Below are positions 9,882 to 17,686 of a DNA stretch of 40,837 nucleotides, in pieces. The translations under genes were made by a program, and so were the position numbers. The stretch is taken from the NCBI GenBank assembly GCA_013203805.1, contig JABMPH010000403.1, positions 1 to 40,837 on the forward strand, given 5' to 3'. The notes under the pieces are model-generated. The model had not been told where the DNA came from, did no database searches, and saw nothing but the letters and a program-made list of their open reading frames with translations. Origin of the DNA: Bacteroidota bacterium. GTDB taxonomy: Bacteria; Bacteroidota; Bacteroidia; Bacteroidales; F082. How positions within the stretch are numbered: the first letter of the stretch is position 1; each line of letters starts with the position of its first letter.

Positions 9882-11564
9882 ATGGATTTTCCCGAAAACG
9901 AAAAAAGATCATTAAACTTTATTGAATCCATCATTGAAGATGACCTGACTACCAATAAAAACCAGGGCCGAATTCATCTTCGATTTCCTCCTGAGCCAAA
10001 TGGATATCTTCATATTGGTCATGCAAAGTCGATTTGCTTAAACTTTGGCCTTGCAAATGAATACAACGGATTATGTAATCTTAGGTTCGACGACACTAAT
10101 CCTGAAAAAGAAGATGTTGAGTATGTTGACTCAATAATGGAAGATATTAGCTGGCTAGGTTTTGAATGGGATGGTGAACCAAAGTACGCCTCAGATTATT
10201 TTCAACAATTATACGACTGGGCAGTTCAGTTGATTAAAGAAGGAAAAGCATATATTGATGAACAACCTCAGGAATTAATAAGTGAGCAGCGAGGTGTACC
10301 TACTCGTCCGGGAATAGAAAGTCCATTTCGTAACAGGCCGGTGGAAGAAAGCCTCGATTTATTTAACCGCATGAAAAACGGTGAATTTGAAACCGGAGCA
10401 ATGATACTGCGATCAAAAATTGATATGAGCTCGCCAAATATGCACATGCGTGATCCGATAATGTATCGTATTCTTCATCAAAAACATCACCGTACAGGTA
10501 ACGATTGGTGCATATATCCGATGTACGACTGGGCACATGGTCAAAGTGATTTTATTGAGGGAATTACTCACTCCGTTTGTACTTTGGAGTTTGAAATTCA
10601 TCGTCCGTTGTACGACTGGGCATTGGATCAAATTGTTGAAGGAGATTATCGCCCTCGACAAATTGAATTTGCGCGATTAAATTTAAGCTACACAGTTATG
10701 AGTAAGCGAAAGCTTCTCCAGCTTGTAAAAGATAAATATGTTAACGGTTGGGACGATCCACGAATGCCAACAATTTCAGGCTTCCGCAGAAGAGGTTACA
10801 CACCTCAGTCGATAAGGAATTTTGCTGACAGAATTGGTGTTGCAAAACGCGATAATGTTATAGATGTAAGTCTTCTTGAATTTAGTGTTCGCGATCACCT
10901 TAATCAGATTGCTCCACGAACTTTAGCTGTACTTGATCCGATAAAAGTTATAATTACCAATTACCCAGAACATCAGGTTGAAGAATTAGACCTGATAGCT
11001 AATCCAAATGATGAAAATTCAGGATCACGTATAGTTCCATTTACAAGAGAAATATACATCGAACGTGACGACTTTATGGAAGATCCACCAAAAAAATTCT
11101 TCCGATTGGGTCCTGATCGCGAGGTAAGACTAGTTGGTGCTTACATTATTAAATGCGAAGATTATAAGAAAGATGCTGATGGCAATATTGAAGAAATATA
11201 TTGCACATATGATCCCGATACAAAAAGTGGTGGAAGCGGTGCTCAGCGCAAGGTTAAAGGTACAATACATTGGGTAAGTGCTGATAAGGCCATCGATGCA
11301 GAAGTACGTTTATATGATCGTTTATTTATTGATGAAAACCCTAATGGTCATAAGGAAAAAGATTTTAAAGAGTTCTTAAATCCTGACTCATTAAAAGTCC
11401 TTAATAATTGCAAACTTGAGCCATCACATGCAGATGCAAAACCCGGCGACAAAATGCAGTTTCAGCGACTTGGCTATTTTTGTGTTGATAAAGATAGTAC
11501 TGAAGGTAAGCTAATTGTTAATCGTACGGTTCCTTTACGGGATAGTTGGGGTAAGAATAAGTAG
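9882..11564 (+). CDS. glnS: Glutaminyl-tRNA synthetase
   Basis: This 560-residue class I aminoacyl-tRNA synthetase charges tRNA-Gln with glutamine in the cytoplasm. The HIGH motif is seen as PPEPNGYLHIGHAKS (about residues 36-50), and the KMSKS-type loop as YTVMSKRKL (about 270-278). The catalytic-domain motif CNLRFDDTNPEKE and the conserved YDWAHGQSDFIEGITHS segment are also present. The C-terminal part (from about residue 340) matches the two beta-barrel anticodon-binding domains, including WVSADKAIDAEVRLYDRLF. The length is normal for GlnRS. A tRNA-Gln gene lies 1.1 kb downstream on the same strand. The gene is convergent with the regulator at 11570, with only 5 bp between the two stops. 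Confidence 0.97.
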   Translation: MDFPENEKRSLNFIESIIEDDLTTNKNQGRIHLRFPPEPNGYLHIGHAKSICLNFGLANEYNGLCNLRFDDTNPEKEDVEYVDSIMEDISWLGFEWDGEPKYASDYFQQLYDWAVQLIKEGKAYIDEQPQELISEQRGVPTRPGIESPFRNRPVEESLDLFNRMKNGEFETGAMILRSKIDMSSPNMHMRDPIMYRILHQKHHRTGNDWCIYPMYDWAHGQSDFIEGITHSVCTLEFEIHRPLYDWALDQIVEGDYRPRQIEFARLNLSYTVMSKRKLLQLVKDKYVNGWDDPRMPTISGFRRRGYTPQSIRNFADRIGVAKRDNVIDVSLLEFSVRDHLNQIAPRTLAVLDPIKVIITNYPEHQVEELDLIANPNDENSGSRIVPFTREIYIERDDFMEDPPKKFFRLGPDREVRLVGAYIIKCEDYKKDADGNIEEIYCTYDPDTKSGGSGAQRKVKGTIHWVSADKAIDAEVRLYDRLFIDENPNGHKEKDFKEFLNPDSLKVLNNCKLEPSHADAKPGDKMQFQRLGYFCVDKDSTEGKLIVNRTVPLRDSWGKNK

Positions 11565-11569
11565 AATTA

Positions 11570-11773
11570 TTATTTTTTAAACTCCAGAATATCCCCTGGC
11601 TGACAGTCTAAAGTTTGACAAATAGCTTCGAGGGTTGAAAACCTTATTGCTTTTCCTTTGCTCTGTTTCAGGATGGATAGGTTCACAGTTGATACTCCAA
11701 CTGCCAGGGATAAGTCTATCAGTTTCATCTTTCTTTTGGCTAGCATAATATCTAGGTTGACTATTATTGGCAT
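11570..11773 (-). CDS. Small XRE/Cro-CI family HTH regulator, YozG-like
   Basis: The 67-residue protein is almost entirely one helix-turn-helix domain. It has the layout of the YozG/HTH_26 group: a hydrophobic N-terminal strand, LDIMLAKRKMKLIDLSLAVG, a recognition helix around STVNLSILKQSKGKAIRFST, then LEAICQTLDCQPGDILEF. Such proteins are single-domain DNA-binding repressors in the cytoplasm. The stop is 5 bp from the glnS stop on the other strand. It follows the membrane-protein gene at 11784 with a 10-bp gap, so the two are probably one transcript. In many genomes YozG-like genes pair with a DUF2975-type membrane protein; the partner here does not clearly belong to that family. Confidence 0.88.
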   Translation of the reverse strand: MPIIVNLDIMLAKRKMKLIDLSLAVGVSTVNLSILKQSKGKAIRFSTLEAICQTLDCQPGDILEFKK

Positions 11774-11783
11774 GATACTGAAT

Positions 11784-12293
11784 TTAAATAATTAATGACT
11801 CATCAAAATTTCTAAGTAGTTTTTGATAATTATCCTCATTCTTTCCCCACGAATAAACACCAAATAAACTAACTGAACAAAATTTCATGACAATATTATC
11901 CCCGGATTCTTCGAAACTAATGTAAATATTTTCGCCCCACGATAACCAACTTACGTTTGATGCGGCCATTATTATCCCCTTGCTTTCATCAAAATGGAAT
12001 ATCTTGAAGCCTGAGTTACCAACAACTTCCAATGTTTTATGAAACAGGATACTTTCCGTGAAATTATAATTTTTTTGCATTCGGAATTTGCTGGTTAGGA
12101 GGTTGATCCTACTGGTAAAAAAAGGCTGAAACCAAGGAATTTTTCGAACAATAATACTGAACAAAAATAGAGCAACAAATAATATTATTACTATTTTGAA
12201 AACCAGATTGCTTTCATCATCTGTGTAACGGACTAGGAATGATATCAAGGAAAATATAACCAGTCCTGCAATTGCATTTTTCAATATTTTCAT
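11784..12293 (-). CDS. Two-helix membrane protein of unknown function
   Basis: I place the start at the ATG at 12293 (169 residues) and not at the TTG three codons upstream, because ATG is the commoner start and no ribosome site decides the matter. Two transmembrane helices are clear: about residues 7-22 (AIAGLVIFSLISFLV) and 30-51 (FKIVIILFVALFLFSIIV). They are followed by a soluble C-terminal region of about 110 residues with beta-rich segments such as ENIYISFEESGDNIVMKFCS. I do not recognise the family. It is the first gene of a two-gene unit with the YozG-like regulator and has a good promoter just upstream. A guess is that the regulator controls this operon; nothing in the sequence proves that. 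Confidence 0.75.
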   Translation of the reverse strand: MKILKNAIAGLVIFSLISFLVRYTDDESNLVFKIVIILFVALFLFSIIVRKIPWFQPFFTSRINLLTSKFRMQKNYNFTESILFHKTLEVVGNSGFKIFHFDESKGIIMAASNVSWLSWGENIYISFEESGDNIVMKFCSVSLFGVYSWGKNEDNYQKLLRNFDESLII

Positions 12294-12323
12294 AACTTCC
12301 AAACTTTAATTATTAATATACGG

Positions 12324-12352
12324 CAAATATATAAATAATTAACGTAAAACAA
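12324..12352 (-). promoter_or_regulatory. Promoter of the membrane protein / YozG-like operon
   Basis: On the minus strand TTG (12350-12352), 18 bp and TATATTTG (12324-12331) fit the Bacteroidota -33/-7 pattern. The same 18-bp spacing is seen at the tRNA-Gln promoter. The predicted start of transcription near 12317 leaves a leader of about 24 nt. Confidence 0.6.
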
Positions 12353-12599
12353 CTATTTATTAATGATAAACATTAATTATATAAATGATTGGTTAAATAT
12401 TTAGCAAAAGAACTCACCATCTAAAAGGTGGCCTTGGATTACACCGATAGAGCGCTTTAAATTTACAAGGATATACTATGGAGTATTGGAGTACTGGGGA
12501 GAGGTATTGCATAGTAAGTATAAAAAATATTTTCATAACCACCATTTAAAAAGTTGGATTTCAAATTAATATTAAATGAAATTTATTCTAAAATTATAA
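12353..12599. other. Intergenic stretch without a supported gene
   Basis: AT-rich spacer between the divergent membrane-protein operon and tRNA-Gln. It includes a G-rich patch with repeated GGAGTA (GGAGTATTGGAGTACTGGGG at about 12480-12500) but no open frame or clear structure. Confidence 0.5.
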
Positions 12600-12628
12600 T
12601 TGACTAACTAAAAGATTCTTTACATTTG
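12600..12628 (+). promoter_or_regulatory. Promoter of tRNA-Gln
   Basis: TTG at 12600-12602, an 18-bp spacer and TACATTTG at 12621-12628 match the Bacteroidota promoter pattern. Transcription would begin only a few nucleotides before the 5' end of the mature tRNA at 12639. This is the clearest promoter in the window. Confidence 0.7.
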
Positions 12629-12638
12629 CCGCCCTATT

Positions 12639-12709
12639 GCCCGATAGTGTAATTGGCAACACATTTGATTCTGAATCAAAAGAGTCTAGGTTCGACCCCT
12701 GGTTGGGCA
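12639..12709 (+). tRNA. tRNA-Gln, anticodon CUG
   Basis: The 71-nt sequence folds into a full cloverleaf. The acceptor stem is GCCCGAT with GTTGGGC, the anticodon stem TTTGA/TCAAA has loop TTCTGAA, and the T-arm is CTAGG-TTCGACC-CCTGG. The anticodon CUG reads only CAG, so another tRNA-Gln with UUG should exist elsewhere for CAA codons. CCA is not encoded. It lies about 1.1 kb after glnS and has its own promoter and terminator. Confidence 0.93.
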
Positions 12710-12712
12710 ACT

Positions 12713-12744
12713 AAAGTCTTTCCGATTTTTCGGAGAGGCTTTTT
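12713..12744 (+). terminator. Terminator of tRNA-Gln
   Basis: AAAGTCTTTCCGA pairs (with two G-U pairs) with TCGGAGAGGCTTT across a short T-rich loop and runs into a T-tract. It sits a few bases past the tRNA 3' end. Confidence 0.75.
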
Positions 12745-12878
12745 GCATTATAGGAGGATCTGCCTACATATAAGGTTTATGTGGTAACATTATTCCTTTT
12801 AGCATTGTTGGTCAATCTAAATTAGTATTTTTATACCTGTTATGAAAAGCAAATGAAAGATTAACGAAAAGCTAACAC

Positions 12879-13685
12879 TTGTCCATTCAACTCTTTTTTC
12901 TGTTAGGCATTATAATAATCGGTATATACCTAAGTATAACTGCAATAGACCTTCGGAAAGGATTCCAAGCTTTTTTTCTTTTCCAGCCTCTGCCTACCTA
13001 TTTTGAACTTTTACCTCGGCGGTTACCCTCTCAATACAAACGGTTCTTGAGCAAAAATGACCCCTTTTTTATGAAGTTAACACCTAACCTACAGAGATCA
13101 TTTGGTAGCAGATTAATGAATTTTTTAGATTATAAAGATTTTCAAACACGGGAAGGTTTAAGGCTCACAACAGAAATGAAATTGGTAATTTCGTCAGCAG
13201 CCGTGAGAATAACATTTGGTTTACGTAATTATGAATTCTCTCTATTTCATACCATAATTATTTTTCCTGATGAATATTATTCGAACTACTCCCAACAATT
13301 AGTTAAAGGGGAAACCAGCGCAACGGGTGTTATTATATTTTCATGGAATGACTTGAAATATGGAAATTCAATACCTAACGATTCAATTAATTTGGGATAT
13401 CACGAGTTTGCCCATGCTTTGTTTTTCGAGCATTTGATGGAACCATATAATAATTCTTTTAAAGATCACTATCGTGAGTGGTTACGCTTTGTTAAATACA
13501 ACCATAAGCTGGAAGAAGCCGTTGATAAGCACATTTTTAGGGATTATGCGGCAACCAACGAAATGGAGTTTTTTGCCGTTGCACTGGAGAATTTTTTTGA
13601 AAGACCCGATCACTTTAAAGAAGGTTTACCCCAACTATATTCTTTAATGTCTGAAATGCTGAATCAAGATCTTGTAAGTAAATAA
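12879..13685 (+). CDS. MtfA-like zinc metallopeptidase with N-terminal membrane anchor
   Basis: The 268-residue protein has one N-terminal transmembrane helix (about residues 3-22, LFFLLGIIIIGIYLSITAI), then a domain that matches the MtfA (DUF980) family. The HExxH zinc site is GYHEFAHALFFEH (about residues 167-179), and the family's second conserved block appears as NEMEFFAVALENFFERP (about 226-242). In E. coli, MtfA is an aminopeptidase that binds the Mlc repressor and so affects glucose PTS genes; no Mlc homologue is in this window. I take TTG at 12879 as the start: a stop lies two codons upstream, and a later start would remove the membrane helix. The length is near that of E. coli MtfA (265). 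Confidence 0.85.
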   Translation: MSIQLFFLLGIIIIGIYLSITAIDLRKGFQAFFLFQPLPTYFELLPRRLPSQYKRFLSKNDPFFMKLTPNLQRSFGSRLMNFLDYKDFQTREGLRLTTEMKLVISSAAVRITFGLRNYEFSLFHTIIIFPDEYYSNYSQQLVKGETSATGVIIFSWNDLKYGNSIPNDSINLGYHEFAHALFFEHLMEPYNNSFKDHYREWLRFVKYNHKLEEAVDKHIFRDYAATNEMEFFAVALENFFERPDHFKEGLPQLYSLMSEMLNQDLVSK

Positions 13686-13722
13686 TCCAACTAGGAAAAC
13701 GGGTGTGATTGTCCAATAATTC

Positions 13723-13766
13723 CATTGAAGAATCTCCAAAGCCAATAGGCTTGAAGAACTTCAATG
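13723..13766. repeat. Imperfect hairpin between convergent genes
   Basis: CATTGAAG (13723-13730) pairs with CTTCAATG (13759-13766), with an inner AGCC/GGCT pairing. It lies between the convergent mtfA-like gene and the barrel-protein gene. It has no T-run on either side, so it is not a classical terminator. Confidence 0.45.
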
Positions 13767-13869
13767 AACAGGGCAAGTGCACCTTAATTTATTTATGAAT
13801 AGTTAACATGGGCAACTCTACGTAATCTTTATCCAAAAGGCTTTTTACCACTAAGATAACGCTTCTCAA

Positions 13870-14475
13870 TCAGAATCGATATACCAGTGACAGCATAACG
13901 GACGTACTGTTTAATCCGTAAGAAAATCCTGAAATGTCACTTTCAGTTACATCATCTGTACGAAAACTAGTAATTTTCGATTTACCAACTGTATAGTTGA
14001 AATATGGTAATAACTCAGCACCAATAACAAAGTGATCATTAAAAATATAATTTAATCCAAATACCAAATTTATACCTGGAGTGTAAGAAGTTTTTTCATT
14101 TGTATTATCATTATCTGCAATTGATCTATCATTAGTATTATATGTATATTGGGAATAAGCAAATGCCAAATCAACCCCATATCTAAATTCCAGGTCGTCA
14201 ACAATGAGTTTGCGATATTCCTTCCCAAATTTAATACTAAAGCCCATATTACTTTGCTTTCTATTTATGCTATCAGATACCTCCTCGGTACTATTACCGG
14301 AAATAAACAACGTGTTGAATCTCCAAAGTGATTTTGTGGTTCCTGTTTTATAGGTTAAACCAAAACTATTTAGGCTGTTAAAAACTAATCCAACTTCTTT
14401 TTGTTTAGATTTTTCTTGGGCTATTACCATTACAGACATAGTAAGGGTTATAAAAATTAATAATAATTTTTTCAT
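13870..14475 (-). CDS. Outer-membrane beta-barrel protein
   Basis: The 201-residue protein has a signal peptide (MKKLLLIFITLTMSVMVIAQ) and a mature part made of alternating amphipathic strands. These include FGLTYKTGTTKSLWRFNTLF, MGFSIKFGKEYRKL, YGVDLAFAYSQY and INLVFGLNYIFNDHFVIGAE. It ends with a strand closing in phenylalanine (SVMLSLVYRF), the usual C-terminal signal for barrel insertion by BamA. It fits the small 8- to 10-strand OmpW/PorT-like barrels common in Bacteroidota. No specific function is recognised. It is a single gene, convergent with the peptidase gene. Confidence 0.83.
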   Translation of the reverse strand: MKKLLLIFITLTMSVMVIAQEKSKQKEVGLVFNSLNSFGLTYKTGTTKSLWRFNTLFISGNSTEEVSDSINRKQSNMGFSIKFGKEYRKLIVDDLEFRYGVDLAFAYSQYTYNTNDRSIADNDNTNEKTSYTPGINLVFGLNYIFNDHFVIGAELLPYFNYTVGKSKITSFRTDDVTESDISGFSYGLNSTSVMLSLVYRF

Positions 14476-14587
14476 TTCATTTTTTTTAAGTTTATTTTAA
14501 ATTTGTCTTTTGGATATCCAATGCCTGACAAAACAACTACTGTGCCATGTTTTACCAAATAGTATGGCAGATGTGCAATAGAAAACT

Positions 14588-14595
14588 TAATTTTG
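14588..14595 (+). promoter_or_regulatory. Putative -7 promoter element of rsmI
   Basis: TAATTTTG matches TAnnTTTG and would place the transcription start near 14602, giving a leader of about 21 nt before the ATG at 14623. No clear -33 element is visible. Confidence 0.45.
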
Positions 14596-14622
14596 TAAAA
14601 TTAATGAAGGGAAACCAGAACA

Positions 14623-15333
14623 ATGTCGAAACTTACAATAGTACCTACTCCCATTGGGAATCTTGAAGATATTACCATTAGGGCAATAAATGTGCTTAAG
14701 TCGGTAGATATAATTCTTGCCGAAGATACTCGCAATAGTGGTAAGCTCCTAAAGCATCTTGGCGTTGAAACTCGGATGAGTTCCTATCATATGCATAACG
14801 AACATAAAGTAGTTGCAGGGATTGTACAAAGGATAGCGAATGGAGAAACAATGGCATTGATTACCGATGCAGGTACTCCGGCCATTTCTGATCCGGGGTT
14901 TTTACTGGTACGTGAATGTATAGCAAATAATATTGAGGTTGATTGTCTCCCGGGAGCAACCGCTTTTGTTCCCGCCCTTGTTAATTCGGGACTGCCCTCC
15001 GACAAGTTTTTTTTTGAAGGATTCCTGCCACAGAAAAAAGGGAGACAAACAAGGCTTGTTTATTTATCAAAATTACCTAATACTATTATCCTTTACGAAT
15101 CGCCTCACAGGCTGTTAAAAACGCTTAGCCAAATTGGGGAGTATATGGGCGAAGGTAGGCAGATTTCGGTTTCCAGAGAGATAACCAAAATGCATGAAGA
15201 AACTATTAGAGGATCTGTTACTGAAGTAATTGAATACTATAATAATAACATCATTAAAGGTGAAATAGTAATTGTAATTGGGCAGGTTGGTAATGAAAGA
15301 GTAGAACCTCATATTCAGCAACAAAATCAATAA
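14623..15333 (+). CDS. rsmI: 16S rRNA (cytidine(1402)-2'-O)-methyltransferase RsmI
   Basis: RsmI 2'-O-methylates C1402 in the decoding centre of 16S rRNA, using S-adenosylmethionine. The 236-residue sequence carries the family hallmarks: TIVPTPIGNLEDITIRAINVL at the N-terminus, the glycine-rich SAM loop, and LAEDTRNSGKLLKHL. It also has ALITDAGTPAISDPGFLLVR (about 83-102) and the signature DCLPGATAFVPALVNSGLP (about 107-125). The helical C-terminal extension of the longer E. coli protein (286 residues) is missing, which is common in Bacteroidota. The MscS gene follows 47 bp downstream on the same strand. Confidence 0.95.
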   Translation: MSKLTIVPTPIGNLEDITIRAINVLKSVDIILAEDTRNSGKLLKHLGVETRMSSYHMHNEHKVVAGIVQRIANGETMALITDAGTPAISDPGFLLVRECIANNIEVDCLPGATAFVPALVNSGLPSDKFFFEGFLPQKKGRQTRLVYLSKLPNTIILYESPHRLLKTLSQIGEYMGEGRQISVSREITKMHEETIRGSVTEVIEYYNNNIIKGEIVIVIGQVGNERVEPHIQQQNQ

Positions 15334-15380
15334 TACCAATTATATTATCTTTACAATTATTTTAGTTCAACAATATACCT

Positions 15381-16274
15381 ATGCGTGAAAATATTTTCGA
15401 CTTACTCCCCATATTAAAAAAATGGGATGAAGGAGCTTTTCATTTTTTACCTAAAATACTACTTGCAGTTTTAGTCCTTATTTTATTTTATGCACTGGCT
15501 AAAATTATTCAGAAAATTTTACTCAAAACCTACGTTAATGTACGAATATTAAAAAAGCAGGCAGATGTAGCTAAATTAGTTTCTTCCATAATATATATTG
15601 TATTAATATTGGCAGGAGTTTTTTTAGCACTTGAAATTCTAGGCCTTGAAAGTGTGTTAACAAAGTTGTTGGCAGGAGCAGGGATTATTGGGATTATAGC
15701 TGGCTTTGCCTTTAAAGACATTGCCTCAAATATGTTTGCAGGATTATTATTGAATATTCAAAAACCATTTAAGGATAATGATTGGGTTATGCTTGACGGA
15801 AAGTATGGCTCGATATTGAAAATAGGATGGATAACAACTTCCATAAAATCAATTAGCGGTCAGGAAGTTTATGTGCCAAATCAGCTAATTTATAATTCAA
15901 CATTTACAAATTATTCAACCTTTAACCAACGACGAATTATCCTCAAAAGCGGTGTATCCTATGGCGACGATTTGGACAAAGTAAAACAGGTTGCTCTGGA
16001 TGAGATTAATCAAATTAAAGCATTATTAAAATCACCCGGACCAGATTTCTATTTTACCAATATTGGAGGATATGCATATAATTTTGAAGTTCGTTTTTGG
16101 ATCGAATTTAAACAGCAAACCGACTACTTGGATGCAATGAGCGAAGCTATAATGCGGATAAAAAAACGGTTTGAACAGGAAAACATAAGTATAGCCTATC
16201 CGGTACAAACTCTTGATTTTGGTGTAAAAGGAGGGGTAAATATTTTTGATAAACCAATAGAGTTGCAAAAGTAA
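15381..16274 (+). CDS. Small-conductance mechanosensitive channel, MscS family
   Basis: The 297-residue inner-membrane protein has three predicted helices (about residues 24-45, 66-88 and 92-115) followed by a soluble domain, the core MscS plan. The pore helix appears as LLAGAGIIGIIAGFAFKDIA. It is followed by the linker to the beta domain, FAGLLLNIQKPFKDNDWVML. The C-terminal alpha/beta part includes VYVPNQLIYNSTFTNYS and ends near residue 285. MscS channels open under membrane tension and release solutes on osmotic downshock. The gene sits between rsmI and the helicase on the same strand. A near-consensus TATCTTTA at 15336-15353 may be a weak promoter. Confidence 0.93.
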   Translation: MRENIFDLLPILKKWDEGAFHFLPKILLAVLVLILFYALAKIIQKILLKTYVNVRILKKQADVAKLVSSIIYIVLILAGVFLALEILGLESVLTKLLAGAGIIGIIAGFAFKDIASNMFAGLLLNIQKPFKDNDWVMLDGKYGSILKIGWITTSIKSISGQEVYVPNQLIYNSTFTNYSTFNQRRIILKSGVSYGDDLDKVKQVALDEINQIKALLKSPGPDFYFTNIGGYAYNFEVRFWIEFKQQTDYLDAMSEAIMRIKKRFEQENISIAYPVQTLDFGVKGGVNIFDKPIELQK

Positions 16275-16333
16275 CCCCCAATTTTTAATACAATTATCCA
16301 AAAAATCAAATTCCGGCAATAGCAATATAAAGG

Positions 16334-16360
16334 TTGTTGTTGGAAATATTTTAACAACAA
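16334..16360 (+). promoter_or_regulatory. Hairpin in the leader of the DEAD-box helicase gene
   Basis: TTGTTGTT (16334-16341) is followed by an 11-nt loop and the exact complement AACAACAA (16353-16360). It ends 16 nt before the start codon at 16377. There is no T-run after it, so it is better explained as a leader structure than as a terminator. Confidence 0.45.
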
Positions 16361-16376
16361 TAACTAAAACAGAAAT

Positions 16377-17519
16377 ATGTCTTTTTTATCTTTAGGGTTA
16401 GCGCCATCTTTATTAAGAGTATTGGATAATCAAAATTATATTCATCCATACCCTATTCAAAAAGAGGCTATTCCTGCCATATTAAATAGAAAAGACATAT
16501 TAGGCATTGCTAAAACAGGGTCTGGTAAAACGGCTAGCTATGTAATGCCAATTTTAATGAATTGCCAAGGAATAAATGTTTCAAAAAACAGACATATTAA
16601 CGTGCTGGTACTTGTGCCCACTCGGGAGTTGGCAGTTCAGGTAAGAGAAGTATTCCATTTGTTTGGGTCAGAGTTACCTAAACGTGTCAAGTCTATGGCA
16701 GTTTATGGCGGCGTATCCATTAACCCACAAATGATAGCGTTACAGGGGGTTAATATACTTGTTGCTACACCGGGAAGATTATTGGAATTAGTTGATTCAA
16801 ATGCAGTACACTTATCAGGCATTGATACTCTTGTGCTTGATGAGGCCGATAAAATGCTTAATCTTGGATTTGAAGATGAGATGAAACGCATCATTGCTAT
16901 GCTACCAAAAAAGCGACAGAATCTATTGTTTTCAGCAACGTTGAGCGAAAATGTGGAAAATATTCATCAATTATTCCTCCATAATCCGGTTATAATTAAA
17001 ATAGATGCGGAAGATGATAATATTGAACTAATAAGCCAATCGGCATATTTTGTAACAGACGAAAACAAAGGCCCTCTTCTCCGTTATTTAATTAAAAGCA
17101 AAGACTTAAAACAGATATTGGTTTTTACCTCTTCGGTTTACAAGGCTGATAATGTTGTTGATAAACTTCGTAAAAATGGGATAGATGTATTAGCCATACA
17201 TAGTAAAAGAAGCCAGAATGCAAGAACCACAGCCCTGGCCAAATTCAAGTCAGGTAAAATTTCAGTATTGGTTGCAACCGATTTGTTATCACGTGGCATC
17301 GACATTGAATTTTTGCCCTATGTAATTAATTACGAGTTACCTCGATCGCCCAAAGATTATATTCACCGAATCGGGAGAACAGGTAGGGCAGAATCGCCCG
17401 GCGAAGCAGTTTCCTTTATTACTCCTGATGACAAGGATCATTTTAGAGTAATTCAAAAAAAGATGGGAAAGTGGGTAACGATGATAGATAGCCAGGGAAT
17501 AGATTTAACTGGATATTAA
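16377..17519 (+). CDS. DEAD-box ATP-dependent RNA helicase, RhlE-like
   Basis: All helicase core motifs are visible in order: a Q-motif region (YIHPYPIQKEAIPAIL), motif I (AKTGSGKT), Ia (PTRELAVQV), Ib (TPGRL), II (VLDEADKML), III (SAT), IV (ILVFTSS), V (ATDLLSRGIDIE) and VI (YIHRIGRTGRA). The two RecA-like domains fill the 380 residues. The basic C-terminal tail found in many RhlE/CshA proteins is almost absent. The enzyme should unwind short RNA duplexes in the cytoplasm, in ribosome assembly or RNA decay. The hairpin just before the start codon could affect its translation. Confidence 0.94.
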   Translation: MSFLSLGLAPSLLRVLDNQNYIHPYPIQKEAIPAILNRKDILGIAKTGSGKTASYVMPILMNCQGINVSKNRHINVLVLVPTRELAVQVREVFHLFGSELPKRVKSMAVYGGVSINPQMIALQGVNILVATPGRLLELVDSNAVHLSGIDTLVLDEADKMLNLGFEDEMKRIIAMLPKKRQNLLFSATLSENVENIHQLFLHNPVIIKIDAEDDNIELISQSAYFVTDENKGPLLRYLIKSKDLKQILVFTSSVYKADNVVDKLRKNGIDVLAIHSKRSQNARTTALAKFKSGKISVLVATDLLSRGIDIEFLPYVINYELPRSPKDYIHRIGRTGRAESPGEAVSFITPDDKDHFRVIQKKMGKWVTMIDSQGIDLTGY

Positions 17520-17528
17520 TATCAAATA

Positions 17529-17560
17529 GTGTTCGTAAATGAACACAAAATGTTCGTTAA
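17529..17560 (+). promoter_or_regulatory. Palindrome plus direct repeat, possible operator
   Basis: GTGTTC-N6-GAACAC (17529-17546) is a perfect 6-bp inverted repeat. The half-site TGTTCGTWAA occurs at 17530 and again at 17551, 21 bp apart (two helical turns). The arrangement suggests a binding site for a dimeric regulator upstream of the small secreted protein gene. No binding protein can be named. Confidence 0.4.
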
Positions 17561-17686
17561 GTAACCATCTTTTTTTGTAGCTAACACTTATGAAATGTTT
17601 ATATCTATCAGTAATACAGTAGATTAAAAAACATGGCACGTAATTGGAAAAGCTGTTTATCAGAACAACTAAAAATTACGAATAAG

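Noticed and set aside
12639..12709. tRNA-Gln as an integration (att) site
   Set aside because: No second copy of its 3' end and no integrase gene were found nearby.
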